DNA of 64,000 bases from Acidobacteriaceae bacterium (GTDB taxonomy: Bacteria; Acidobacteriota; Terriglobia; Terriglobales; Acidobacteriaceae): NCBI GenBank assembly GCA_030041435.1, contig JASHNW010000043.1:80371-144370 (forward strand). The letters are read 5' to 3'. The stretch's first letter is position 1. The number at the start of each line of letters is the position of its first letter. Positions 17,475 through 25,707 of this stretch are shown in pieces. Under the pieces are notes generated by a model. The model did no database searches. It saw nothing but the letters and a program-made list of their open reading frames with translations, and was not told the origin of the DNA. The translations under genes were made by a program, and so were the position numbers.

Positions 17475-18587
17475 ATAGATCCTGAAGTTCACCTCGATGT
17501 TGATCGCCACCGCCACCGGGCGCCCCTTATACATCGCCGGCTTGAATTTATACTGGCGCACCGCTTCCACCGCCTTCTCGTCCAGTCCCATACCCAGCGG
17601 CCGCACCACCTTCACCTGCTGCGGATTCCCCTGCGCATCCACGATCAGTCCCACCACGCAGATGCCCTGATACTTCGCCCGCCGCGCCTCGTCGCTGAAC
17701 TCCGGATCGGGATCGTAGATGAGCACCGGCGCCGAAACGCCGCCGCCCAGCTTCATCAGGCCGCCGCCGTAGCCGCCGCCTTCGCCCGGTCCAATACCGT
17801 TACCGTTACCGGACCCGATCCCGCCGCCCGAGCCCGTCCCAAACCCCGAGCCTGACCCGCTCCCCTGCGACGCCAGCGCTACCTGCGACGACTGCGGAAC
17901 TCCCAGGTTCGGCATGTTCGGATCGTTCGGCAGCTTGATCGGCTGCGGCATCAGCACCGCCGGCGTCACCGGCAGCTTCGGGTTGTCCACCTTCAGGATT
18001 TGCGGAGGCGCCAGCGGCTTCTTCGACATCTCCGGCAGCTTGCCCTTTGACGCTTCCACCGTCTCGTGGTTCCCACCGCCTCCGCCCCCGCCCATCGTGT
18101 CCTTCAGCTGCATTTCCGGAATCAGCGGCGGTGTTTCCACCGTCGTCTCGATCATCTTCTTCTGCAGTTCCCGCGCATGCCACTGCGCGATCACGAACAG
18201 AGCGATCAGTCCCAGCACGATTACGTGCATCAGCAGCGACAGCGCGCTCGATGCCGGGCTCCGCTTCACCCTCATGCGGTCCGGCACTGCGATCGGCTGC
18301 GAGGTCAGCTGCAGCGGTGGCAGCTTCTTGGGGAAGAGCACATCCTGCACGCTCGCCCACAACGTCTTCCAGATCGGCTCCTCGATCATCGATTCGAGGC
18401 CGCCTAACATCACTGGCACGGAATCCATCGCAGGTGGGGGGTCCTGCGCAACTATCCGGGCGTCGCCCTCGTACCCCGGCGACGACCCCATGGAACCGTC
18501 GGCTCCCTGCAGAGCCTCTTTCTGCTCCTGCACCGTCCGAATTTCTCCTGGTCCCATTCCTGAGTTCGCCAAAACCGAATTTCCCAT
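17472..18587 (-). CDS. TonB-family energy transducer-like protein, Gly-rich
   Basis: A 371-aa protein. It has a cytoplasmic N-terminus of about 110 residues, one membrane helix (LSLLMHVIVLGLIALFVIAQW), a periplasmic region with an octaglycine and a long GSG/GNG-rich linker, and a C-terminal TonB domain with YQGICVVGLIVDAQGNPQQV and AVEAVRQYKFKPAMYKGRPV. The long cytoplasmic N-terminus is unlike classical TonB and resembles acidobacterial and myxobacterial TonB-like proteins. The start used is ATG 18587; codons at 18608 and 18557 are alternatives. Confidence 0.85.
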   Translation of the reverse strand: MGNSVLANSGMGPGEIRTVQEQKEALQGADGSMGSSPGYEGDARIVAQDPPPAMDSVPVMLGGLESMIEEPIWKTLWASVQDVLFPKKLPPLQLTSQPIAVPDRMRVKRSPASSALSLLMHVIVLGLIALFVIAQWHARELQKKMIETTVETPPLIPEMQLKDTMGGGGGGGNHETVEASKGKLPEMSKKPLAPPQILKVDNPKLPVTPAVLMPQPIKLPNDPNMPNLGVPQSSQVALASQGSGSGSGFGTGSGGGIGSGNGNGIGPGEGGGYGGGLMKLGGGVSAPVLIYDPDPEFSDEARRAKYQGICVVGLIVDAQGNPQQVKVVRPLGMGLDEKAVEAVRQYKFKPAMYKGRPVAVAINIEVNFRIY

Positions 18588-18958
18588 AATACTCGCCGGA
18601 CTCCACAATCCGGCTTCTCCTGATTATCAACGACAGCCGCCCTCGCTGTCTGCCCCGGTTTTTCTCTTCTTTGCAATATTCCGGCGCCGCCGCTGTGCAG
18701 CATCTGGAGATGCCCGCAGCGCCCGCTCCCGCCTCGTCCTTCTGCGGCCTTTTGTCCCGCGGCTCGCCGCCAGCATGCGCCGTCCGCCCCACCCCCGGCC
18801 AAAACCACAGCCGACTGCCCCACATCCCTGGTCCGGGGATCTGGGTACTCCCGCACTTCCGCCTATCCTCGATAGACGTGCAGCCGCGCCGGAAGTCACG
18901 GCGACCCTCCGGCTACAATGAAGTTTTATTCACAAGAATCACTTACGACGGAGAAACG
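18588..18958. other. 371-bp divergent region between the TonB-like gene and ileS
   Basis: It holds a TACAAT -10-like element at 18914-18919 about 40 bp before ileS, and the 5' region of the minus-strand TonB gene. No T-box-like antiterminator is recognised and no small gene is convincing. Confidence 0.55.
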
Positions 18959-21916
18959 ATGTCCTCTGCGCCCCCGCCTGACCCCAAAACTCCAGGCGCT
19001 TACCCATCCCTCAAAGATACCCTTTCCCTGCCCCGCACCGCCTTCCCCATGAAGGCCAATCTGCCCCAGAATGAGCCAGCCCGCCTCAAAGTCTGGGAAG
19101 AATCCCGCCTCTACGACCAGATCCGCCAGGTCCGCCAGGGCGCACCCCGCTGGGTCCTCCACGACGGCCCTCCCTACGCCAACGGGCCCCTCCACCTCGG
19201 CCACGCCCTCAATAAATGCCTCAAGGACTTCATCGTCAAGTCCAAAACCATGGCCGGCTTCGACTCCCCGTACGTCCCTGGCTTCGACTGCCACGGCCTC
19301 CCCATCGAAATCAAAGTCGACGAGCAGCTCGGCCGCAAAAAGCTCGACCTGCCCGCTTCCGAATTCCTCCGCCACTGCCGTGAGTACGCGCAGACCTACG
19401 TCGACCTCCAGCTCTCGCAGTTCGTCCGCCTCGGCGTCTTTGGTCGCTGGCATCAGCCCTACCTCACCATGTCCCGCGAGTACGAAGCCCGCACCCTCGA
19501 AATCTTCTTCCGCTTCTTCGAGTCCGGCTTCGTCTACCGCGGCCTCAAGCCCGTTTACTGGTGCATCCACGACCGCACCGCCCTCGCCGACGCCGAAATC
19601 GAATACGAGCAGCACACCAGCCCCAGCATCTACGTCCGCTACCGCCTTACCAGCAATCCCGCGGCCATCCACCCCGCCCTCGCCGGCAAAAAAGTCTCCA
19701 CCATCATCTGGACCACCACTCCCTGGACCCTCCCCGCCTCCCTCGCCGTCGCCTTCCATCCCGACTTCGACTACGTGGCGCTGCAATATTCCGGCGACGA
19801 CGTCTACATCGTCGCCGCCGCCCTCGCCCAAAGCGTCCGCACCGAGTGCAAACTTGAAGAAGCCGTCCCCGTCGCCACCTTCAAAGGCACGGCTCTCGAT
19901 CGCGTCACCTTTCAGCATCCCTTCCTCGACCGCACCATCCTCGGCGTCCTCGCCGACTACGTCACCGCCGACCAGGGCACCGGCGCCGTCCACACCGCGC
20001 CCGCCCACGGGGCCGACGACTTCGCCACCGGCACGCGCTACGGCCTCGACCCGACCAGCCACGTCGACAACGAAGGCCGCATCCGCCAGGGCCTCCCCGA
20101 GTACGACGGCAAAACCGTCTTCGCCGCCAATCCCGCCATCGTCGATCTGCTCGCCGCCCGCGGAGCCCTCCTCGGCCACGGTTCCCTCTACCACAGCTAT
20201 CCCCACTGCTGGCGCTGCCACAACCCCGTCATCTTCCGCGCCACCGAGCAGTGGTTCATCAATATCGATACGCCCATGACCACCGAGGACGGCGAGCCCA
20301 CCACCTTTCGCCAGCGCGCCCTCGACGAAATTGACAAAGTCGTCTGGGACCCGGCGTGGGGCCGCGAGCGCATCGCCAACATGATCGCCACCCGCCCCGA
20401 CTGGTGCATCTCGCGCCAGCGCGTCTGGGGTGTCCCCATCGCCGTCTTCATGTGCCGCCAGTGCAACGCACCCCTCAACGACTGCGTCCTCAATGGTCGC
20501 ATCGTCGATCTCTTCCGCACCCACGGCGCCGAAGCCTGGCACACCTCCGCCGCCGATGCCCTGCTCCCGCACGCCGCGCACTGCGCCCAGTGCGGCGGCT
20601 CCGATTTCAGAAGAGAGACCGACATCCTCGACGTCTGGTTCGACTCCGGCGTCAGCTGGCACGCCGTACTCGAGACCGAGCCCGGCCTCGAGCCGCCCGC
20701 CGATCTCTACTTCGAAGGCGGCGACCAGTACCGCGGCTGGTTCCACACCTCGCTCCTCACATCGGTCGGCGTCGGCCCGCAGCACGCCGCCCCCTTCCGC
20801 ATGGTCGGCACCGCCGGCTGGACCCTCGACGAGCAAGGCCGCGCCATGTCGAAGTCGCTCGGCAACGGCGTCGACCCCGTCGACATCGCCGACCGTCTCG
20901 GCGCAGAAATCGTCCGCCTCTGGGTCGCCTCCGTCGACTTCCGCGAAGACGTCGTCTCCAGCGAGCAGATCATGCAGCGCCTCGCCGACAACTACCGCAA
21001 GTTGCGCAACACCTTCCGCTTCCTGTTAGGAAACCTCGACAAGTTCGACCCCGCCCGCGATCAGGTTTCCGACGCCGACCTCCTGCCCCTCGACCGCTAC
21101 ATGCTCGCCCGCACCCGCGATCTGGTCGAGAAAGTCTGCGGTGCCGACGGCCAGTCCGGCTGGTACGGCGACTTCCAGTTTCACCGCGTCTACCACGCCG
21201 TCAACGAGTTCTGCATCGTCGACCTCAGCGCCTTTTACCTGGACGTATTGAAAGACCGCCTCTACACTTTCGCGCCCGCCAGCACCGAACGCCGCAGCGC
21301 CCAGACTGTTTTGTGGCGCATCGCCGAAGCATTGGTGAAATTAGTCGCCCCCATCTTAACCTTCACCGCCGACGAGGTGTGGCAGTATCTGCCACCGTCA
21401 GAAGGGCTGCCACAGAGCGTGCACCTGACGCTCTTCCCCAAGGCAGACGATCTTGGCGCAGCCGATCCCGCGCTCGTCGAAGACTGGCGCAAGCTTCTGC
21501 TCATCCGCGATGAAGTCTTGAAAGCTCTCGAAACAGACCGTAAAGCTGGCAAAATCGGCAAGGCGTTGGAAGCGAAACTCGGTATCGACTCCTTCGCTGA
21601 TAACAAAGCCCTGGACTTGCTCACCCGCTACGAGTCAAGCCTGAAAGAACTGTTCAATGTATCTCAGGTCCACGTCTCCAACCTCTCTGCACCGGATCCG
21701 AAGAGCGCGTCAGAGAGAATCCTGTGGACTCCAATCGAGGAATTGCAGTTCAAAATCGGAGCGTTCCCCGCCCTCGGCCAAAAATGTAACCGCTGCTGGA
21801 ACTACTACCCCGACGACAGCCCCCAGCACGTCCGCGCCTTCGGCCCCTGGGAGCAAGTCTGCGGCCGCTGCGCCAACGCCCTCACCGCCATGGGCTACAG
21901 CGGGGGCCAACAATGA
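18959..21916 (+). CDS. ileS: Isoleucyl-tRNA synthetase
   Basis: A 985-aa class I synthetase. Seen: PPYANGPLHLGHALNK near residue 79 (HIGH motif as HLGH), AMSKSLGNG near residue 629 (KMSKS with Ala for the first Lys), the editing domain in between (including TTPWTLPAS), and a C-terminal zinc finger with CNRCWNYY and CGRCANAL. It charges tRNA-Ile in the cytoplasm. The start is the ATG with GGAGAAACG upstream; a longer frame further upstream lacks a site. It is followed by lspA on the same strand, a common neighbour. Confidence 0.97.
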   Translation: MSSAPPPDPKTPGAYPSLKDTLSLPRTAFPMKANLPQNEPARLKVWEESRLYDQIRQVRQGAPRWVLHDGPPYANGPLHLGHALNKCLKDFIVKSKTMAGFDSPYVPGFDCHGLPIEIKVDEQLGRKKLDLPASEFLRHCREYAQTYVDLQLSQFVRLGVFGRWHQPYLTMSREYEARTLEIFFRFFESGFVYRGLKPVYWCIHDRTALADAEIEYEQHTSPSIYVRYRLTSNPAAIHPALAGKKVSTIIWTTTPWTLPASLAVAFHPDFDYVALQYSGDDVYIVAAALAQSVRTECKLEEAVPVATFKGTALDRVTFQHPFLDRTILGVLADYVTADQGTGAVHTAPAHGADDFATGTRYGLDPTSHVDNEGRIRQGLPEYDGKTVFAANPAIVDLLAARGALLGHGSLYHSYPHCWRCHNPVIFRATEQWFINIDTPMTTEDGEPTTFRQRALDEIDKVVWDPAWGRERIANMIATRPDWCISRQRVWGVPIAVFMCRQCNAPLNDCVLNGRIVDLFRTHGAEAWHTSAADALLPHAAHCAQCGGSDFRRETDILDVWFDSGVSWHAVLETEPGLEPPADLYFEGGDQYRGWFHTSLLTSVGVGPQHAAPFRMVGTAGWTLDEQGRAMSKSLGNGVDPVDIADRLGAEIVRLWVASVDFREDVVSSEQIMQRLADNYRKLRNTFRFLLGNLDKFDPARDQVSDADLLPLDRYMLARTRDLVEKVCGADGQSGWYGDFQFHRVYHAVNEFCIVDLSAFYLDVLKDRLYTFAPASTERRSAQTVLWRIAEALVKLVAPILTFTADEVWQYLPPSEGLPQSVHLTLFPKADDLGAADPALVEDWRKLLLIRDEVLKALETDRKAGKIGKALEAKLGIDSFADNKALDLLTRYESSLKELFNVSQVHVSNLSAPDPKSASERILWTPIEELQFKIGAFPALGQKCNRCWNYYPDDSPQHVRAFGPWEQVCGRCANALTAMGYSGGQQ

Positions 21917-21945
21917 CTTTGGATCACGTCTCCAGCTCAGGTTTT

Positions 21946-22008
21946 CTGAGCCCTGAGCCCTGTGCTCTGCGCTCTGGGCTGTGCTCTGAGCTCTGTGCTC
22001 TGTGCTCT
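21946..22008. repeat. Heptamer array 9 (9 units)
   Basis: Nine contiguous in-phase units (CTGAGCC twice, CTGTGCT, CTGCGCT, CTGGGCT, GTGCTCT, GAGCTCT, GTGCTCT twice) filling most of the ileS-lspA gap, ending about ten bases before the lspA ribosome-binding site. Confidence 0.92.
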
Positions 22009-22025
22009 CGTCCGGAGCCGGCACA

Positions 22026-22529
22026 ATGACCCAGTTCACCAGGGACCGCCGCCCTCTGCTCCTCGCCCTCACCGCCCTCATCGTCCTCCTCGACCGCCTC
22101 ACCAAGGCCTGGATCGTCGGCCACATCCCCGAAGGCGACACCATCCCCATCTGGGATCACATCTTCCGCCTCTCCCACGTCCGCAACCCCGGCGCTGCCT
22201 TCTCGCTCTTCACCGACTCCGCCAACCCCACCCTCACCCACAAGCTGCTCGTCGGTTTCTCCATCCTCGCTGCCGTCGTCATCCTCGTCATTCTCATCGC
22301 CATCGGCCGCCGCCTCACCCCCACCGCCTTCGCTCTCGCTCTCATCCTCGGCGGCACCATCGGCAATCTCTGGGACCGTCTCCGCTACGGCATGGTCACC
22401 GACTTCCTCGAAGTCCACATCGTCCACTACCACTGGCCCGACTTCAATATCTCCGACTCCGCCATCGTCATCGGCGCCATCCTCCTTGTCCTCGACGCCA
22501 TGCGCCCCCGCCACACCCCACCCGCCTGA
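22026..22529 (+). CDS. lspA: Lipoprotein signal peptidase (signal peptidase II)
   Basis: A 167-aa membrane aspartic protease with four predicted helices. Seen: LLDRLTKAWI, VRNPGAAFS, GGTIGNLWDRLRYGMVTDFLEV with the first catalytic Asp, and FNISDSAIVIG with the second. It cuts prolipoproteins in the inner membrane, after Lgt and before Lnt (lnt is at 50.5 kb). The ATG has GGAG upstream, right after heptamer array 9. It probably forms a unit with ileS. Confidence 0.95.
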   Translation: MTQFTRDRRPLLLALTALIVLLDRLTKAWIVGHIPEGDTIPIWDHIFRLSHVRNPGAAFSLFTDSANPTLTHKLLVGFSILAAVVILVILIAIGRRLTPTAFALALILGGTIGNLWDRLRYGMVTDFLEVHIVHYHWPDFNISDSAIVIGAILLVLDAMRPRHTPPA

Positions 22530-22543
22530 GCCGTCATCATCTG

Positions 22544-23527
22544 TCACCCGCAACCTGTACGCTGTACCCTGATCGCTGAACGCTGCTCTTCCCCCACTTC
22601 CCGCCTCAGCTCCTCCGGCCCCAGCACCCGCGCCCGCGCCCCCAGCCCCAGAGCCACAAATTTCGCCGAGTACGCGCTGTCGAACTCCACCGCATACGCC
22701 GTCCACCCCTCTCTCAGCCGCCCCACAAAACTCTCCACCGGCCGCATCGCCACCCACTCCGCCAGCGCCGCCGCGCCCTCCGCCGTCAGCGCCAGCGTCG
22801 CCGTGTATTTCTGCTTCGCCGCGCGCAGCGCCTCCGTGCTCCGCTCCCAGTACTCCGCCAGATCGAAATTCCGCGGCCGCTCGAACCGCACCGCCAGCGC
22901 CACTGCCTCCTTCATCCGCGCAATCCGATATGTGCGCAATCCCTCCGCGCTGCGCGCCACCAGATACCACGCCGCCTGCTTCGCCACCAGCCCCAGCGGA
23001 TCCACCGTCCGCAGACTCGCCTTCCCATCCGCCCGCATGTACCGGAACGTCAGCTTCGCATCCCGCGCCACCGCATCCTGCACCACCGGCAACTGCGACA
23101 AATCCTCCGCCACCGGCCGCCATCCCGTCGGATCCACGTGCAGCCGCGCCCGTATCGACTCCGCCTGCATCCTCTGCGCCGCCGGCATCGACGCCATCAG
23201 CTTGTCGAACGCCCGCTCGGCCGCCGCCCGCATCCGCCGGTCGCCCGCCCCGCCCGGCTGCGCCATCAGCAGCCCCCACAGCTCCCCCTCGTCCAGCCCC
23301 GGAACCCGCGTCCGCCATCCCTTCTCCAGCTCCCACCCGCCCCGCGCCCCGCGATGCGCCGTCAGCGGAATCCCCGCCGCGCACAGCGCCTCCATATCCC
23401 GGTGCGCCGTCCGCTGCGACACCTCCAGCAGCTCCGCAATCTCCCGCTCCGCCAGCCGCCCGCGCGCCTGCAGCAGCAACAACGCCGAAAGCAGCCTCTC
23501 CGCCTTCACCGCCCCACGCGCCTCCAC
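22544..23527 (-). CDS. WYL-domain transcriptional regulator (DeoR-like HTH)
   Basis: A 327-aa YafY/DeoR-type regulator. The N-terminal HTH reads RLLSALLLLQARGRLAEREIAELLEVSQRTAHRDMEAL in sections; the WYL domain has AAWYLVARSAEGLRTYRIAR. It likely binds DNA in response to a ligand. The GTG at 23527 lies inside heptamer array 11; a GTG at 23509 with GGAGG upstream is an equally good start. The last residues (EEQRSAIRVQRTG) are encoded by heptamer array 10. It is divergent from the DinB gene, which may be its target. Confidence 0.88.
   Translation of the reverse strand: MEARGAVKAERLLSALLLLQARGRLAEREIAELLEVSQRTAHRDMEALCAAGIPLTAHRGARGGWELEKGWRTRVPGLDEGELWGLLMAQPGGAGDRRMRAAAERAFDKLMASMPAAQRMQAESIRARLHVDPTGWRPVAEDLSQLPVVQDAVARDAKLTFRYMRADGKASLRTVDPLGLVAKQAAWYLVARSAEGLRTYRIARMKEAVALAVRFERPRNFDLAEYWERSTEALRAAKQKYTATLALTAEGAAALAEWVAMRPVESFVGRLREGWTAYAVEFDSAYSAKFVALGLGARARVLGPEELRREVGEEQRSAIRVQRTGCG
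22554..22588. repeat. Heptamer array 10 (5 units), inside a coding end
   Basis: CCTGTAC, GCTGTAC, CCTGATC, GCTGAAC, GCTGCTC. These lie inside the 3' end of the WYL regulator gene and encode its C-terminal tail. Confidence 0.88.
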
Positions 23528-23650
23528 CGCTATCCGCTACCAGCTCCCAGCTCCCCGCTATCTGCTATCTGCTATCTGCTATCTGCTATCCGCTATCCGC
23601 TATCCGCTATCCGCTATCCGCTATCCGCTATCCGCTATCCGCTATCCGCT
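23525..23650. repeat. Heptamer array 11 (18 units, longest)
   Basis: 18 contiguous 7-bp units over 126 bp. They run CACCGCT, ATCCGCT, ACCAGCT, CCCAGCT, CCCCGCT, then four identical ATCTGCT and nine identical ATCCGCT. The array starts at the GTG start codon of the WYL regulator and fills most of the 216-bp gap to the divergent DinB gene. Confidence 0.97.
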
Positions 23651-23743
23651 AAAGAATTATTTCCAAAATATGCCATTTCCTGTCATATTTCCCAGCGCAT
23701 TCTGTTTTCGTACCGCTTCTCAGGCGGACCGAAAGGAACTCCC

Positions 23744-24247
23744 ATGGAACTGAAGCAGTTTTTCCTCGAGCAGCTCGACCGCGAAGCCGTTTCCTGCCGC
23801 AAAGTCCTCGAGCGCGTCCCCGAAGGCCACAACTCCTGGAAGCCCCACGAGCGCTCCATGGAGCTTGGCTATCTCGCCTCCCTTGTCGCCACAATGCCCG
23901 GCTGGGTCGCCATGATGATCGAGAACGACGAGACCGACCTCAACGGCGCCGGCGAGTCGTTCCGCACCAAATCCGTCCCCTCCCGCGCCCAGCTCCTCGC
24001 CCTCCTCGATGAAGGCCTCGCCAAATCCCGCGCCGCCCTCGCCGCCACCACCGAAGATCACCTGCTCAAAACCTGGCGTCTCAAAATGGGCGACCAGGTC
24101 CTCACTGAAGGCCCTCGCTACGTGCAGATCGCCGACGGCGCGCTCTCCCACCTCGCCCACCATCGCGGACAGCTCAGCGTCTATCTGCGTCTCAACGAGG
24201 CCAAAGTCCCCGCCATCTACGGCCCCAGCGCCGACGAATGGCATTAA
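23744..24247 (+). CDS. DinB-family putative metal-dependent enzyme
   Basis: A 167-aa four-helix DinB-like protein. The His residues expected to bind metal are seen at VPEGHNSW near the N-terminus and HLAHHRGQL near residue 147. Family members include thiol transferases and DNA-damage-induced proteins of unknown function. AAGGA lies about seven bases before the ATG. It is divergent from the WYL regulator across the long heptamer array. Confidence 0.88.
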   Translation: MELKQFFLEQLDREAVSCRKVLERVPEGHNSWKPHERSMELGYLASLVATMPGWVAMMIENDETDLNGAGESFRTKSVPSRAQLLALLDEGLAKSRAALAATTEDHLLKTWRLKMGDQVLTEGPRYVQIADGALSHLAHHRGQLSVYLRLNEAKVPAIYGPSADEWH

Positions 24248-24305
24248 GCGAACCCGGGTGCCCCATACAAGCCTTGGTTTCGCTTGTGCGTGCGCTCCTC
24301 GATCT

Positions 24306-24374
24306 TTGAAAGGGCACGGCTTTCAGCCGTGCCATACCCACCAGCAAAATGAATCGGGCTTTAGCCCCTCAGGG
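24306..24374. repeat. REP-like double hairpin element, second copy
   Basis: GGGCACGGCTTTCAGCCGTGCC, a short spacer, then ATCGGGCTTTAGCCCCT. It matches the element at 10653-10711 and lies in the convergent gap between the DinB and zinc-finger genes. Confidence 0.85.
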
Positions 24375-24419
24375 AAGCTCTTTTCGCGCCAGCGGCACCA
24401 TCGCGTGCCACAGCGCCCC

Positions 24420-24710
24420 TCATCCCGCCACAAACCCCTCCGCCTCAACTTCCCCCACCATCTCCTCATCCACGTAGCACCACACCCACGTCTCCCCCGG
24501 TTCCACCGACCGCATCACCGGGTGCTTCGTGTGATGAAAATGCTTCGTCGCATGTTTGTTTTTCGACGAGTCGCAGCACGCCACGTGTCCGCACTCCATG
24601 CACATCCTCAGGTGGACCCAGCGGTCCCCTGTCTTCACGCAGTCCTCGCACACGTGCGTCTTCGTGCTGGTAATCTTGATCGTCCCCACGTGAGAACATC
24701 CTGCAGCCAT
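24420..24710 (-). CDS. UBP-type zinc-finger protein
   Basis: A 96-aa protein made of one UBP-type zinc finger. Seen: CSHVGTIKI, CEDCVKTGDRWVHLRMCMECGHVACCDSS, HATKHFHHTKHPVM and WCYVDEE. The Cys/His pattern and the final aromatic WCYVDE match the fold that binds ubiquitin C-termini in eukaryotes. Bacteria lack ubiquitin, and the function of these free-standing proteins is unknown. The start is fixed by GGAGGAGACG next to ATG 24710. Confidence 0.9.
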   Translation of the reverse strand: MAAGCSHVGTIKITSTKTHVCEDCVKTGDRWVHLRMCMECGHVACCDSSKNKHATKHFHHTKHPVMRSVEPGETWVWCYVDEEMVGEVEAEGFVAG

Positions 24711-24867
24711 CGTCTCCTCCGTTCCCAAACAGTAATATCGCGCTCCGGGAATCTCTGCTCCCGCGCGCAACACTGCGTTATCGTTGAAAAAGAACTACCC
24801 AGGCGCTCTGCACTCGTACTCGATTTCCCATGGGCCGGGAATCCTCCGGCACGGCTGAAAGGATTCT

Positions 24868-25707
24868 TTGACCCATCCGTCTGGCAGGGCCCGTCTGCTT
24901 GTGTCTTCGCTGCTCAGCCTGTTTCTGCTGGCCTGCCCTCTCGCCCCCGCCCAAACCACCAACCCGGTCCCCCCAACCCCGGCCCTTTCATCCGCCGCCG
25001 CTGCGCCCCCGCTGCCCGCCCTCACCGCCAACGAAATCGTCCAGCGCATGATCGCGCGCAATCGGCAGCGCGCCGAAAGCCTGCGCAGCTACACGGAAAC
25101 CCGCCACTACACCGTCGCCTACACGGGCTTCCCTGCCTCGCTCAGGGCCACCATGACCGTCGCGGCCGTCTACACCGCGCCCTCCACCAAAACCTTCCAC
25201 ATCCTCTCTCACTCCGGGCCCCAATTCCTCGTCGACCGCGTGCTGATGCGTCTGCTCGCGAGCGAAGCCGAAGCTGCCCGCAACCCCTCGGAAGCCTCGC
25301 TCACGCCCGCCAACTACACCTTCACTCTCGCCGGCGCGCAAACCGTCCAGGGCCGCCCTTGTTATCTGATGAACGCCGAGCCGAAACAGGACTCGAAGTT
25401 CCTCTTCCGCGGCAGAATCTGCGTCGACGCCCAGGATTACGCCGTCTCCGAAATCGACGCCAGGCCCGCCCGCAACCCTTCCTTCTGGATCGCAAAAACT
25501 CAAATCCACCACGTCTACGACAACACCGGCGCATTCTGGCTGCCTGCCGAAAACCTGAGCCGCAGTTCCATCCGCATCGGCGGTACTGCCACCCTCACCA
25601 TCGACTACGGCACGCCGCGCATCGGCGCCGCCCCCGTCGATCCCCTCGCCTCATCCCCCGTAACCCAGCCTGAGACTCCCGTTCCCGCTACCGCCTCACG
25701 GCAATAG
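24868..25707 (+). CDS. Exported LolA/outer-membrane lipoprotein-sorting-like protein
   Basis: A 279-aa protein with a signal peptide (LLVSSLLSLFLLACPLAPAQ). The rest is beta-rich, with RSYTETRHYTVAY, QTVQGRPCYLMNAEP, FRGRICVDAQDYAVSEIDARP and GTATLTIDYGTP, similar to LolA/LppX-fold proteins that carry lipids or lipoproteins. The first codon is TTG 24868 (AAAGGA upstream, close spacing) and is uncertain; GTG 24901 is an alternative. Its last 12 bases overlap the end of the convergent glycosyltransferase gene. Confidence 0.65.
   Translation: MTHPSGRARLLVSSLLSLFLLACPLAPAQTTNPVPPTPALSSAAAAPPLPALTANEIVQRMIARNRQRAESLRSYTETRHYTVAYTGFPASLRATMTVAAVYTAPSTKTFHILSHSGPQFLVDRVLMRLLASEAEAARNPSEASLTPANYTFTLAGAQTVQGRPCYLMNAEPKQDSKFLFRGRICVDAQDYAVSEIDARPARNPSFWIAKTQIHHVYDNTGAFWLPAENLSRSSIRIGGTATLTIDYGTPRIGAAPVDPLASSPVTQPETPVPATASRQ

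Noticed and set aside
18671..18958. Upstream extension of ileS by about 96 codons
   Set aside because: No ribosome-binding site, unlike the family N-terminus; GGAGAAACG precedes ATG 18959.
18588..18958. T-box leader before ileS
   Set aside because: No T-box sequence, specifier stem or terminator/antiterminator pair could be recognised.
23525..23650. The long heptamer array read as a CRISPR array
   Set aside because: Units are 7 bp without spacers and no cas genes are near.
23138..23743. Upstream extension of the DinB gene through YPLSAIR peptide repeats
   Set aside because: The extension is the heptamer array translated; AAGGA and ATG at 23744 give a normal start.
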